Source of the DNA: Saccharibacillus brassicae
Lineage (GTDB): Bacteria; Bacillota; Bacilli; Paenibacillales; Paenibacillaceae
Direction: 5' to 3'
Assembly (NCBI RefSeq): GCF_006542275.1
Contig: NZ_CP041217.1
Location: 2,465,501-2,529,500, forward strand
Length of the DNA: 64,000 nucleotides
The translations under genes and the position numbers were made by a program. Below the pieces are notes generated by a model. The model saw nothing but the letters and a program-made list of their open reading frames with translations. It made no database searches and was not told the origin of the DNA. Below, piece after piece: positions 43,376 through 52,844 of this stretch. How positions within the stretch are numbered: the stretch's first letter is position 1; every line of letters starts with the position of its first letter.

Positions 43376-43541
43376 CCGGAAGGCGCATAGGCGCCGGAGG
43401 AAGATCCGTTCCGGTCGCTGGTTGAAATCGGGAAGCTGGATGAGGCTGAGGTGGAGGCTTCCCGATTTCAAAGGCGAACGCTTCGCTCCTCCACGGACTT
43501 CCTCCTCTGCCTTGGCAGCCTCCACAATGACAACCTTCCGG
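43376..43541. repeat. Second copy of the nested foldback element
   Basis: Three nested inverted repeats are CCGGAAGG/CCTTCCGG (43376, 43534), GGAGGAAG-TCCG with CGGACTTCCTCC (43396, 43494; AT bulge), and TTGAAATCGGGAAGC with its exact complement (43422, 43457). Between the stems it keeps GTTCCGGTCGC and GGCGAACGC-CGCTCC, as does the copy at 2461-2660, while most stem bases differ but still pair. It fills the 340-base spacer between the walR start and the M23 peptidase stop. Confidence 0.65.
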
Positions 43542-43570
43542 GCATACAAAGCCCCTCGCCCGCAGCCCTT

Positions 43571-45250
43571 TTAAGGCAAATAGGACAACGGGTTTTCCGG
43601 CGAGCCGTTTTTGCGGATCTCGAAATGCAGATGCGTGCCGGTGGAGCGGCCGGTGTTGCCCATTACGCCGATCGACTCGCCGCGGGAGACGGACTGGCCG
43701 ACGCTCGCGTTGATAACGCTCAGGTGGCCGTAGCGGGTCTCGAAGCCGTCGCCGTGGCTGACGATGACGATATTGCCGTAGCCGCTCATCTGGCCGGCGT
43801 ACGTGACGGTACCCGGTGCGGACGCCTTAATCGTCGACGGACCGGTCAGGTCGATTCCGGCGTGCATCTTGCCCCAGCGCTTGCCGAACGTGCTGGAGAT
43901 CGAAGCGCCGCTGACGGGCCAGCTGAAGCCGCTGCCGCCGGACGTCACTTCTTCCTGATCGTCGCGGTCCGAAGACGATTCGGAAGACGATTCGGACGAA
44001 GACGACGGGTCCGGCTCGGAAGACCGGGACTGTTCGCGGTCGGACGAAGAGTCTTCCGCGCTTCGTTCGGCCGATTGTTCCGGCTGCGGAGCTTGTTCTA
44101 CGACCGGCTTTTCTTCGACGATCTCTTTGGTTCCCTTGACGATGACGATCGGCGCGGAGCGGCGAACGACTTCCTGGCCGACCCACGCTTCGCGCACGAT
44201 CTCGCCGTTTTCTTTGGTCAGGCGGTAATCGACGCGCTTCGCTCCGCTTTTGCCGGGAGAAGCGACGATTCGTTTGCCCGCGGCCAGATCAGAATTGCGG
44301 CGAATGACGAGTTCCGGCGCGGTCGGAATGATCTCCGAGACGGATTCGACCGTCGTGACGGTGATCGCCGGGTCCGGCAGCGTAATGCGAAGTTCTTGGC
44401 CGATCTGGAGCGTGAACTCCTTAATATCGGTGTTGTTCGCGTAGAGGTCGTCCTGCGTGATACCGAACCTTGCCGCGATCGAGCTGACGGTATCGCCTTC
44501 GGCGACCGTATAGGTCACCGGATCTTTTTGCCCGACTGTCAGCAGTTTGTACGCTTCTTCTTCGGTCAGCAGACGCGTCGGCGACGTCTCGGTCTGGCTG
44601 TACGCGATCTTCTCGTTGATCTTGATCGAATTCAGCTTGGACGTCGACGCGTCGGCCGACGCGGAACGGCCGGTCGACGCCAGACGTTTGGTCGCGGCGC
44701 CCGCCGTCTGCGTGCCCTGCTTGATATACGACTTTTCGGCTTTGCGGACGAGCTTTTTGGCGGTCTGCTCGTCTTTGACGATGCCGATCGTTTTGCCGTC
44801 CACAACCAGCTCGACGCCGGTAGCGTAAGCTTTGATCGTGCCTTCGAGCTTGCGCAGCGTCTCTTCGGTCTCCGGCACGACTTTGTAGCCTTCGGCCTGC
44901 TCGGCCCGGATGTTCGCCGTGAACAGCTTCATGTCCGCGTTCGGATATTTGGCCGCGAACTCCGCGCGTTTCTTCGCGATCAGCTCGTCAAGCTGGGTTC
45001 GATCGGCGATCGTCCCGACGATCGTATCTCCGGAATACACGTTATAATAAGGCAGCGTATGCGCTTCTACGTATTTGAATCCGCCGAAGGTCAGTCCGCC
45101 TGCCAGCACGGCACCGCCCACGATTCCCGCTGTCCAGCGGCGAATCTTCCCCGGCTTTCCCCCTGCCAAGACGACCTTGCTCCCCTGCTGCATTTCCGAC
45201 TGCTCGGAGGATGCGGCTTCGACTCGGCTGTTGTTGTTCGGACTCTCCAT
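43571..45250 (-). CDS. Membrane-anchored M23 peptidase with LysM and G5 domains
   Basis: The 559-residue protein has one membrane helix (about 40-58), an outer region, LysM (246-290, V-T-Y-T-V-A-E-G-D-T-V), G5 (about 295-375), a Ser/Glu/Asp-rich stalk (390-435) and an M23 domain with H463-A-G-I-D467 and H540-L-H542-F-E, the zinc ligands. It would cleave peptidoglycan cross-bridges. It resembles CwlP/YebA-like LysM-G5-M23 proteins of Paenibacillus. AAAGGAG lies 13 bases before the ATG, a long spacing. It lies upstream of walR on the same strand and could be a WalR target. Confidence 0.88.
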   Translation of the reverse strand: MESPNNNSRVEAASSEQSEMQQGSKVVLAGGKPGKIRRWTAGIVGGAVLAGGLTFGGFKYVEAHTLPYYNVYSGDTIVGTIADRTQLDELIAKKRAEFAAKYPNADMKLFTANIRAEQAEGYKVVPETEETLRKLEGTIKAYATGVELVVDGKTIGIVKDEQTAKKLVRKAEKSYIKQGTQTAGAATKRLASTGRSASADASTSKLNSIKINEKIAYSQTETSPTRLLTEEEAYKLLTVGQKDPVTYTVAEGDTVSSIAARFGITQDDLYANNTDIKEFTLQIGQELRITLPDPAITVTTVESVSEIIPTAPELVIRRNSDLAAGKRIVASPGKSGAKRVDYRLTKENGEIVREAWVGQEVVRRSAPIVIVKGTKEIVEEKPVVEQAPQPEQSAERSAEDSSSDREQSRSSEPDPSSSSESSSESSSDRDDQEEVTSGGSGFSWPVSGASISSTFGKRWGKMHAGIDLTGPSTIKASAPGTVTYAGQMSGYGNIVIVSHGDGFETRYGHLSVINASVGQSVSRGESIGVMGNTGRSTGTHLHFEIRKNGSPENPLSYLP

Positions 45251-45374
45251 GTTCTTCGATCTTCTCCTTTGCCTCGCAGACTAACGTTAGAAATAGTGTC
45301 AAAATTTTAACCTTTAAAAAACCTCCGTCTACCTTACCACAGATTCCGCGCTTTTTTCAACTTTACGACAAAGC

Positions 45375-45402
45375 AAAAAACCCGCGCGGGGCGCGGGTTT
45401 GA
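45375..45402 (-). terminator. Terminator after purA
   Basis: AAACCCGCGC pairs with GCGCGGGTTT around GGG; the minus strand continues in a T-tract. It lies 61 bases beyond the purA stop. Confidence 0.88.
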
Positions 45403-45460
45403 GCGTTCTAACTAGGTGGTTCGGCGCACAAGGCGCGGTACTGCTGGGACGAAGTCCGGT

Positions 45461-46747
45461 TTAGACGTAGATCGGAAGAACCGGGTTCGTCTGCTCACGG
45501 TTGCGGCCGACGGAGAAGATGGCAATCGGAATGCCGGTCAGTTCGCTGACGCGGTTCACGTAATTGCGCGTCGACTCCGGAAGGTCTTCAAGCGTCTTGG
45601 CGCCCGTGATGTCTTCGCTCCAGCCCGGCATTTCTTCGTAGACCGCTTCGCATTCGGCCAGCTGCTTGAGGCTTGCCGGGTAATGCGAGATGATCTCGCC
45701 GCGGAACTTGTAGCCGGTGCAGATCTTGACCGTATCGAGGCCGGTCAGCACGTCCAGCGAGTTCAGGGACAGGCCCGTGATGCCGCTAACGCGTCTCGCG
45801 TGGCGCACGACGACGGTATCGAACCAGCCGACGCGGCGCGGACGGCCGGTAACGGTGCCGTACTCGTGGCCGGTCTCGCGGATCGTGTCGCCGATGGCGT
45901 CATGCAGCTCGGTCGGGAAAGGACCGTCGCCGACGCGGGTCGTGTAGGCTTTGGCTACGCCGATAACCTGGTTGATACGTGCCGGGCCGACGCCCGAACC
46001 GATGCAGACGCCGCCCGCGGACGGGTTGGACGAAGTGACGAACGGGTACGTGCCTTGGTCGATATCGAGCATGACGCCCTGCGCGCCTTCGAACAGCACT
46101 TTTTTGTCCTGATCGATATATTCGTTGAGCACGACCGACGTGTCGCAGACGTAAGGACGCAAAATTTCCGCATACTCCAGATAGTCTTTGAGAATTTGTT
46201 CCACGTCGACCGTTCCGCCGCCGTAGACCTGTTCGATCATATGGTTCTTTTCCTTCACCAGATGGCGCAGCTTGAGCTCGAACTCTTCCGCGTCCATAAG
46301 GTCCGCCATGCGGATACCGATCCGGGCCGCTTTGTCCATGTAGCACGGGCCGATGCCTTTGCCGGTCGTTCCGATTTTGTTCGGGCCTTTGCGTTCTTCT
46401 TCGAGCGCGTCCAGCACCATATGATACGGCATGATGATATGCGCGCGATCGCTGATGGAGAGATTCTTCGTCGTGAAGTCGTTATCGTGAATGTAGTTGA
46501 TTTCCTCGATCAGCGCTTTCGGGTTGATAACCATCCCGTTGCCGATTACGCAGGCTTTGTCCGTATAGAAAATGCCCGATGGAATCATCGTCAATTTGTA
46601 TTTTTTGTTTTCGATCAAAATGGTATGGCCCGCGTTGTTGCCGCCTTGATAACGGGCGACCACGTCGGCGCTTTCCGCCAAATAGTCCGTAATCTTGCCT
46701 TTGCCTTCGTCTCCCCACTGCGTTCCCACTACGACTACCGTTGACAT
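45461..46747 (-). CDS. purA: Adenylosuccinate synthetase
   Basis: The 428-residue enzyme makes adenylosuccinate from IMP, aspartate and GTP, the first committed step to AMP. Motifs are [17 protein letters not shown] (H41) and [10 protein letters not shown]. Length is usual. GGAGG precedes the ATG. It stands alone, with a clear promoter, two PurBoxes and a 195-base leader. Confidence 0.97.
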   Translation of the reverse strand: MSTVVVVGTQWGDEGKGKITDYLAESADVVARYQGGNNAGHTILIENKKYKLTMIPSGIFYTDKACVIGNGMVINPKALIEEINYIHDNDFTTKNLSISDRAHIIMPYHMVLDALEEERKGPNKIGTTGKGIGPCYMDKAARIGIRMADLMDAEEFELKLRHLVKEKNHMIEQVYGGGTVDVEQILKDYLEYAEILRPYVCDTSVVLNEYIDQDKKVLFEGAQGVMLDIDQGTYPFVTSSNPSAGGVCIGSGVGPARINQVIGVAKAYTTRVGDGPFPTELHDAIGDTIRETGHEYGTVTGRPRRVGWFDTVVVRHARRVSGITGLSLNSLDVLTGLDTVKICTGYKFRGEIISHYPASLKQLAECEAVYEEMPGWSEDITGAKTLEDLPESTRNYVNRVSELTGIPIAIFSVGRNREQTNPVLPIYV

Positions 46748-46911
46748 TTTACATTCCTCCGTGGGTGCCTTTGCACCTTTGTATTGGTCGTCCGTCCTCT
46801 ATCCCGGCAGGAATTTCGTCAGTGGAAAATACCGGCGGAGAAGCGTGCTAACGGACGAGCGGAGACGGCTTTTGTACGCATTTTTGCCTGAAAAAAAGGA
46901 CGCAAAACACG

Positions 46912-46943
46912 AAAAAGCGCTCCTTGCGCTGCTTTAACGCAGC
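46912..46943 (-). promoter_or_regulatory. Alternative hairpins at the start of the purA leader
   Basis: Right after the predicted start of transcription, GCTGC pairs with GCAGC. The following AGCGC pairs with GCGCT, then runs into TTTTTC, as in a terminator. The two stems abut and partly compete. Confidence 0.4.
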
Positions 46944-46949
46944 AATCAT

Positions 46950-46978
46950 AGTGTACCAGCCCGTTTTTTCAAAGTCAA
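46950..46978 (-). promoter_or_regulatory. SigA promoter of purA
   Basis: On the minus strand TTGACT (46973-46978) and TACACT (46950-46955) are 17 bases apart. Confidence 0.85.
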
Positions 46979-46982
46979 ATAA

Positions 46983-47026
46983 ATAACGAACGAATTAGAG
47001 AGGGAATGAATTTAATGTTCGGAAAT
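46983..47026. promoter_or_regulatory. Pair of PurR boxes upstream of purA
   Basis: ATTTCCGAACATT on the minus strand (47014-47026) fits the PurBox consensus AWWWCCGAACWWT at every position. AATAACGAACGAA on the plus strand (46983-46995) matches less well, in the opposite orientation. The gap is 18 bases, as in known PurR operators, and both lie just upstream of the -35. Confidence 0.8.
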
Positions 47027-47047
47027 GAGAATGGGGAAAAAGAACGT

Positions 47048-47077
47048 AAAAAAAGCGGAAGAGAAACTCTTCCGCTT
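47048..47077 (-). terminator. Terminator after the SDR gene
   Basis: AGCGGAAGAG pairs with CTCTTCCGCT around AAA; the minus strand continues in a T-run. It lies 67 bases past the SDR stop. Confidence 0.85.
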
Positions 47078-47143
47078 GGGGCCGTGCGTATAAAGCCGGC
47101 TCTTATGGTCCCTCCCCACGAAGGATGCACAGGCGAGCTTAGC

Positions 47144-47926
47144 TTAGTATTTGTACGATTGGCCGCCGTCGATCGGGATCACCGCGGCGTTGATGTAATC
47201 GGCCTGGTTGGACAGCAGGAAGGCGACGAGGTAAGCGACTTCTTCCGGTTTGCCGTAACGTTTCATCGGGTTCGGCTGAATGAACTCTTCGCCGGCCGCT
47301 TCCCAGTCGTCGCCGCCGATTTGGCGCAGCGAGCCTTCGACCATCGGAGTCATGATCGCACCGGGCGCGATCGCTTTGATGCTGATGCCGTATTGGCCGT
47401 ATTCGATGCCGGAGTTGCGGGTCAGGCCCACGACGCCGTGCTTGCTGGCCGCGTAGCCGGACTGGCTGCCGACTCCGCGGATACCGCCGACGGAAGCCGT
47501 GTTGACGATCGAACCGCTGCCCTGTTCCTTCATGATTTTCAGCACGTATTTCATGCCGTAGAAGACGCCGTCCAGATTGATGCTGACGACTTTGTGGAAT
47601 TCGTCGATGCCGAAATCTTCGGTCAGGTCCTGCTTGCCTTCGATGCCGGCGTTGTTGAAGAATCCGTCGATCCGTCCGAACCGCTCCATCGTCTGGTCGA
47701 CGTAGCTGCGCACTTCTTCTTCCTTGGCGACGTTCGCCGTCACGATCAGCAGTTCCGCCTGCGGCACGGCTGCGAGAACCTGCTGCTTCGTTTCTTCCAG
47801 GCCGTTCGGGTTGAGGTCGACCAGCACGAGCTTGGCGCCTTCTTTGGCGATTTGCAGCGCGGAAGACTGGCCGAGGCCCGAGCCTGCGCCGGTAATGATC
47901 ACGACTTTATGTTCGAATCTGTTCAT
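47144..47926 (-). CDS. Short-chain dehydrogenase/reductase (FabG-like)
   Basis: The 260-residue classical SDR has T-G-A-G-S-G-L-G (12-19), N-N-A-G (91-94), S145, Y158-A-A-S-K162 and V-I-P-I-D-G-G at the end. D37 after the second strand (V-D-L-N-P) favours NAD(H). The start is the ATG ten bases after AGAGGA; a GTG three codons earlier is too close to that site. Substrate unknown. Confidence 0.9.
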   Translation of the reverse strand: MNRFEHKVVIITGAGSGLGQSSALQIAKEGAKLVLVDLNPNGLEETKQQVLAAVPQAELLIVTANVAKEEEVRSYVDQTMERFGRIDGFFNNAGIEGKQDLTEDFGIDEFHKVVSINLDGVFYGMKYVLKIMKEQGSGSIVNTASVGGIRGVGSQSGYAASKHGVVGLTRNSGIEYGQYGISIKAIAPGAIMTPMVEGSLRQIGGDDWEAAGEEFIQPNPMKRYGKPEEVAYLVAFLLSNQADYINAAVIPIDGGQSYKY

Positions 47927-48249
47927 AAATAACACGTCCTCTCAGAAGTTGGGGTCCAACAAACACACTTATTAGCACTTACTAACTTTATTATAACACA
48001 TATGATTTGAATTTGCATTATTGTCTTAGCAAGTTTATAGACCTTTAAATTTATCCTTCCAATTTCCAGAAAAGGGTTTTAATCCATGCGATCCGTTTAA
48101 AATAAAAATAACGAAAATCACTTGGTTGGGCATGGGCTTGTACGCAGATGCACGTTACCGGAGCCTTCGAGTCTTTTTTGCAGGAAAAATAAAGCGCCCG
48201 ATAGGGATTCCGATCCACCAAAGGTCCACCAAAGGCAAAGCGCAGCGGG

Positions 48250-48440
48250 ATTAACGTCCTCAGAGCAGTTATTTGCACGAAAAAAACGTCAAAAGCGTAA
48301 ATAACGACGCAGATCCACTTATTTTGCGAAAAAAGAAGGATTTCGGTGCCAAACAGGAGGAATAACTGCTTCTACGACGCTATTTGCGCACAGCGTGGAC
48401 AGGCAGACCGAAATAACGGTCCTCACGCCGCTATTCAAGC
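48250..48440. repeat. Four palindromic intergenic units (AATAAC...GTTATT type)
   Basis: Units at 48250-48276, 48299-48328, 48361-48389 and 48411-48440 each start ATAAC or ATTAAC and end TATTT-GC or a close variant, about 27-30 bases long. Each is an imperfect palindrome with GTCCTC or CGACGC-type centres. Spacing is 48-62 bases. They fill the gene-free region between the SDR and DUF2512 genes; no coding frame is credible there. Confidence 0.65.
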
Positions 48441-48551
48441 GGCAGGCGGACCCAACGACGAAGTTTGCGTACAGCCCCGCCGCCTACCTACAGTCCCCAG
48501 TCGTCCCGATCTTTCATCCGCATGAGAAAACAACGAAGAGAAGGTGAAGAA

Positions 48552-48929
48552 ATGACTAAGATTGCTGTCAAAATGCTCGCCAACGCCGTCGTCGTCATCG
48601 GATTGACGATGTGGTTCTCCGAAGCGGACTTCGTCAGCGCCCTGATCGTGACCGTCATTCTCGGAGCGCTCGCTTACGTCCTCGGCGATATGCTGATTCT
48701 TCCGGCCGCGGGCAATACCGCCGCCACGCTGGGCGATGCCGCCCTGACCTACGTCGTCCTCTGGGCCGCGTCTTCCATGCTCGACTGGAACCTGTCGTAC
48801 TTCGACATGTTCGTCGTGGCGCTGGTCGTCGGTATTTTCGAATTCTTTTTCCATATTTGGCTGCTGCAAGACGGGATTCCCGGGCGCAAAAATAATGAAG
48901 AGCATACGCGGTTTCGTACTCAGCGTTGA
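48552..48929 (+). CDS. DUF2512 family membrane protein (YndM-like)
   Basis: The 125-residue protein has four hydrophobic segments and the pattern A-Y-V-L-G-D-M-L-I-L-P-A-A-G-N followed by F-E-F-F-F-H-I-W-L-L, typical of DUF2512. A short charged tail ends the protein. Function unknown. GAAGGTGAAG precedes the ATG. It converges with dnaB, sharing a bidirectional terminator. Confidence 0.82.
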   Translation: MTKIAVKMLANAVVVIGLTMWFSEADFVSALIVTVILGALAYVLGDMLILPAAGNTAATLGDAALTYVVLWAASSMLDWNLSYFDMFVVALVVGIFEFFFHIWLLQDGIPGRKNNEEHTRFRTQR

Positions 48930-48996
48930 GCTTTACCACATAAAAGATAAAGCAAAATTTTCTTTTCGGGTTCGAAGTCCCCTTAAGTTTGACTAG

Positions 48997-49031
48997 AAAA
49001 AGGTCCGCCGGATTCTCCGGCGGACCTTTTT
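48997..49031. terminator. Bidirectional terminator between the DUF2512 gene and dnaB
   Basis: AAAAAGGTCCGCCGG pairs perfectly with CCGGCGGACCTTTTT around a five-base loop. It ends one base before the dnaB stop codon. Confidence 0.92.
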
Positions 49032-50399
49032 CTATCCCGCAAACGAGTCCGAGTGGGCTCGTTCGTAATTCACGAATTTATTGAAGTTTTTGAGAAACAC
49101 GAGCTCGACAGTCCCGACGGGGCCGTTCCGCTGCTTGGCGATGATGATCTCGATGATGTTCTTTTTTTCCGTATCGGCATTGTAGTAATCGTCCCGGTAC
49201 AAGAACGCGACGATATCGGCATCCTGCTCGATCGAGCCGGATTCCCGAAGGTCGGACATCATCGGGCGCTTGTCCTGACGCTGCTCGACGCCCCGGCTGA
49301 GCTGGGACAGCGCGATGACCGGAACTTCCAGTTCCCGCGCGATCTGCTTCAGCGTCCGGGAAATGTCGGAGACTTCCTGCTGCCGGTTCTCGCCCGATTT
49401 GCCGCGGCCCTGAATCAGCTGCAAATAATCGATGACGATCATGCCGAGGCCTTTTTCCTTTTTGAGCCGGCGGCATTTGGAACGGATATCGGCTACGGTG
49501 ATCCCCGGCGTGTCGTCGATATAGATTTCGGCTTCGGACAGCGAAGCGATGCCCATCGTCAGCTTGGTCCAATCTTCGTCGCTTTTGAAATCGCCTGTCC
49601 GCATGACGCTTGCGTCGAGATTCGCTTCGGCGCAAATCATCCGCTGGACAAGCTGCGCCGCCGACATTTCCAGACTGAAAATAGCCACCGTCTCGCCCGC
49701 CCGCACCGACACGTTCTGCGCGACGTTCAGCGCGAACGCCGTTTTGCCGACGGAAGGACGGGCCGCGAGAATGATCAGGTCGTTGCGCTGGAAGCCGGCC
49801 GTCATGCCGTCCAGATCGACGAACCCCGACGGAATGCCGGTCGTACCGCCGCCGCCCTGGTTCTGATGCAGCATTTCGACGCGGTCGAACACTTCCATCA
49901 GCACGTCGCGAATCGCGACAAAACCGCCGCTTGAGCGGCGGTTGGAAATTTCGAGGATTTTGCGTTCCGCGTCGCTCAGCATCAGGCCGACGTCTTCGCC
50001 GCCGGTATATCCTTCGCTGACGATCTGCGTCGCGGTACGGATCAGTCTGCGCAGCATCGCTTTTTCTTCGATCATCTGCGCGTAATACTCGACGTTGGCC
50101 GCCGTCGGGACGGCGTGCGCCAGCTTGGACAAATAGCTAACGCCGCCGAGGTCTTCCAGCTGGCCCCTGTCTTTGAGCAGCGAGGTCAGCGTCACCAGAT
50201 CGATCGGCTGACTCTCTTCCCCGAGTTGGACCATGGCCTCGAATATCATCTGGTGCGACTTGTCGTAGAAATCGTCGGCCGTGATTTTCTCCATGACTGT
50301 AATAAGTGCTTCGGCCTGGAGCAGTACCGCGCCAAGCACGGCCTGCTCCGCTTCCAGATTTTGTGGCGGAATCCGGTCGAAAAAGAGATCCTCGCTCAT
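49032..50399 (-). CDS. dnaB: Replicative DNA helicase
   Basis: The 455-residue helicase has the N-terminal DnaB domain (R-I-P-P-Q-N-L-E-A-E-Q-A-V-L-G-A), a linker, and a RecA-type ATPase with Walker A A-A-R-P-S-V-G-K-T-A, Walker B I-V-I-D-Y-L-Q-L-I, and R-E-S-G-S-I-E-Q-D-A-D. It unwinds DNA at the replication fork as a hexamer (DnaC in B. subtilis naming). It follows rplI by one base, with GGAGG inside the rplI end. No intein is present. Confidence 0.96.
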   Translation of the reverse strand: MSEDLFFDRIPPQNLEAEQAVLGAVLLQAEALITVMEKITADDFYDKSHQMIFEAMVQLGEESQPIDLVTLTSLLKDRGQLEDLGGVSYLSKLAHAVPTAANVEYYAQMIEEKAMLRRLIRTATQIVSEGYTGGEDVGLMLSDAERKILEISNRRSSGGFVAIRDVLMEVFDRVEMLHQNQGGGGTTGIPSGFVDLDGMTAGFQRNDLIILAARPSVGKTAFALNVAQNVSVRAGETVAIFSLEMSAAQLVQRMICAEANLDASVMRTGDFKSDEDWTKLTMGIASLSEAEIYIDDTPGITVADIRSKCRRLKKEKGLGMIVIDYLQLIQGRGKSGENRQQEVSDISRTLKQIARELEVPVIALSQLSRGVEQRQDKRPMMSDLRESGSIEQDADIVAFLYRDDYYNADTEKKNIIEIIIAKQRNGPVGTVELVFLKNFNKFVNYERAHSDSFAG

Positions 50400-50400
50400 C

Positions 50401-50844
50401 TTATTCCTCCGAAACCTGAACCTTGAGCGTGGCTTTGACGTCCTTGTGCAGCTTGATCGGAATCTGGATCATGCCCAGCGTCCGGATCGGCTCGTCGAGC
50501 TCGATCTTGCGCTTGTCGACTTTGAAGCCCTGCTTGGACAGCGCTTCGCCGATCTGCTTGCTCGTGATGGCGCCGAACAGACGGCCGCCTTCGCCGGATT
50601 TGGCGTTGATCTGCACAGTAACGGCTTCCAGCTTTTTGCCGAGTTCGACCGCTTCCTGCTTTTCTTCTTCCTTGCGCTTTTCTTCGGCCGCATGCTGGTT
50701 CTCCAGCGTCTTGACGTTGCCCTGCGTAGCCGGCTTCGCCGTTCCGTTCTTGAACAGGAAGTTCTGTGCGTAACCTTCCGATACTTCCTTCACGTCGCCT
50801 TTTTTGCCTTGCCCTTTTACGTCTTTGAGAAAAATAACCTTCAT
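50401..50844 (-). CDS. rplI: 50S ribosomal protein L9
   Basis: The 147-residue protein has the L9 opening [21 protein letters not shown], the long connecting helix ([10 protein letters not shown]) and the C-terminal domain ([12 protein letters not shown]). Its ATG overlaps the gdpP stop as ATGA. Confidence 0.96.
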   Translation of the reverse strand: MKVIFLKDVKGQGKKGDVKEVSEGYAQNFLFKNGTAKPATQGNVKTLENQHAAEEKRKEEEKQEAVELGKKLEAVTVQINAKSGEGGRLFGAITSKQIGEALSKQGFKVDKRKIELDEPIRTLGMIQIPIKLHKDVKATLKVQVSEE

Positions 50845-52832
50845 TCGAATAGCCCCTCTTCCTTTTCAATATCTTCAAGCACGGCAAGCAGCTTTTTCTC
50901 CGCTTCCTGCGGGGAAATGTCGAGCTGCACCGCCGCGTTGGTCAAGTGCCCGCCGCCGCCGAGGCGTTCCATCACGACCTGAACGTTGATCTTGCCGAAC
51001 GATCGGGCGCTGATGGCCGTCAGGCCGTCGGGACGGCTGCCGATGACGAACGACGCGTTCACGTCCGTCATGTTAAGCAGCGTATCGGCCGCCTGGGCGA
51101 TCAGCAGCTGCGGAAACTGACGGCCTTCGTCCGTGACCGCAATCGCGACGCCGCCCATGACGACGCGGGCGTTTTTGATAATTTCAGCTTTCGAGATGTA
51201 CTCGCCCAAATCCTCTTTCAGCATGCGCTGAACGAGAATGGTATCGGCTCCGCTGCGGCGCAGGAAACCTGCGGCTTCGAACGTGCGGGAACCGGTATGC
51301 AGCGTAAAATGTTTGGTATCCATCGTGATGCCGGCCAGCAGCGTAGTCGCTTCGAGCGGCGTCAGCGTCATGTTGTCGTGAATGTACTGCAGCAGTTCGG
51401 TCACCAGCTCGCTGGCGGAAGACGCGTACGGCTCCAGATAGACGATCACCGCTTCGTTGATAAATTCTTCGCTGCGGCGATGATGGTCGATCACGACGAC
51501 CTGCTTCGCCCGCTGGACGAGCTTCGGTTCGATCGTCAGCGACTGCTTGTGCGTGTCGACGACGACGAGCAGCGTGCGCTCGGTCATGAGCGCAAGCGCC
51601 TCCTCCGGCGTGGCGAAGCGGTCTGCCAGCGTCAGGTCGGCGCGAATACGCTCCATCATCTTCGTGATGGACGGGTTATCCCCGTCCAGGACGATGCTCG
51701 CTTCCACTTCGAGCCGGTCGGCCGCTTTGAGCATGCCGATCGCGGCGCCGATCACGTCCATGTCCGGATTCTGGTGACCCATAATCAGGACCCGGTCGCT
51801 GCGCTTCATGAGGTCGCGCAGCGCGTGCGCGATAACGCGCGCCCGGACGCGGGTCCGTTTCTCGACGGCGTTGGACCGGCCGCCGTAGAACGACAGGCGC
51901 TGTCCGGCTTTGACCGCGGCCTGATCGCCGCCGCGGCCGAGCGCCATGTCGAGACTGGACTGCGCCAGCGCGCCGAGCTCGCTGATCTTCTCGCTGCCGC
52001 ACGCAAGCCCGATGCTCAGCGTCATCGGCACTTTCAGGTCGCTCGTCGCTTCGCGCACTTCGTCGAGAATGACGAAGCGGCTGTGCTCCAGCTTCTCCAG
52101 CGACGCCTGGTTGAGCAGCATCATGTAGCGTTCGCTAGACAACCGGCGCAAATACACTTCGTACTGCCGCGCCCAGCCGTTGATCAGGCTGGTCGCGCGG
52201 GCGATCGTCAGCGTGCGCTGCTGATCGTCCATGCCCTGAAACGCTTCTTCGAGATTGTCCAGCACCAGAATGCCCAGCGCCAGACTTTCCTTCTCGTAAC
52301 GCTCCCGCAGTTCGGCCATTTCGGTCATTTTCTGGAGGTAGACGAGACGTTCTTCCGGATAGACCCGCACGTCGTACGTGTCCGGTCCGACTTCGATCTC
52401 CGCCTGGACCAGCTGCAGCGGCTCTTTGGAACCGTCTTTTCGGTCGCGGGTCAACGCGGGCAGCCCCGGCAGCAGTTCCGACAGCGGAAGGCCGACGGCG
52501 GTCTCCAGATTGAACAGCTGCGAGAACTGGCGGTTATGCCATTCCACGGCCCGATCGGTATCGTACAGCAGCAGGCCGAACGGCAGACGGTGCGTAATCT
52601 CGCCCTCGATGCTGTTCACGCGGTAAGAGAGCGCGGACGTGTATTCGGCAAGTTCTTGCCTGAATTTCAGCTCGGCCCGCAGCATGACGAACACGACGAC
52701 GAACACGAGGCACAGCGACAGCAGGCCGAGCGGCCAGTTGTAGACCGTGACGAAGATCGTCAGCGCAAGCAGCAGGAGAAGCGCCCAGACGGTCCGATAA
52801 CCGTACCAGCGTTTCAGCAAAAAGTTTGGCAT
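50841..52832 (-). CDS. gdpP: Cyclic-di-AMP phosphodiesterase GdpP
   Basis: The 663-residue protein has two membrane helices (about 14-52), a PAS-like domain, a degenerate GGDEF domain and a DHH/DHHA1 phosphodiesterase: [20 protein letters not shown] and the C-terminal G-G-G-G-H. It hydrolyses c-di-AMP to pApA. The gene is in the conserved yybS-gdpP-rplI-dnaB order and starts 12 bases after yybS. Confidence 0.95.
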   Translation of the reverse strand: MPNFLLKRWYGYRTVWALLLLLALTIFVTVYNWPLGLLSLCLVFVVVFVMLRAELKFRQELAEYTSALSYRVNSIEGEITHRLPFGLLLYDTDRAVEWHNRQFSQLFNLETAVGLPLSELLPGLPALTRDRKDGSKEPLQLVQAEIEVGPDTYDVRVYPEERLVYLQKMTEMAELRERYEKESLALGILVLDNLEEAFQGMDDQQRTLTIARATSLINGWARQYEVYLRRLSSERYMMLLNQASLEKLEHSRFVILDEVREATSDLKVPMTLSIGLACGSEKISELGALAQSSLDMALGRGGDQAAVKAGQRLSFYGGRSNAVEKRTRVRARVIAHALRDLMKRSDRVLIMGHQNPDMDVIGAAIGMLKAADRLEVEASIVLDGDNPSITKMMERIRADLTLADRFATPEEALALMTERTLLVVVDTHKQSLTIEPKLVQRAKQVVVIDHHRRSEEFINEAVIVYLEPYASSASELVTELLQYIHDNMTLTPLEATTLLAGITMDTKHFTLHTGSRTFEAAGFLRRSGADTILVQRMLKEDLGEYISKAEIIKNARVVMGGVAIAVTDEGRQFPQLLIAQAADTLLNMTDVNASFVIGSRPDGLTAISARSFGKINVQVVMERLGGGGHLTNAAVQLDISPQEAEKKLLAVLEDIEKEEGLFE

Positions 52833-52844
52833 CGTTTCCTCACC

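Noticed and set aside
48051-48278. 75-codon frame on the minus strand in the intergenic repeat region
   Set aside because: It crosses the palindromic repeats, has no ribosome site and no family resemblance.
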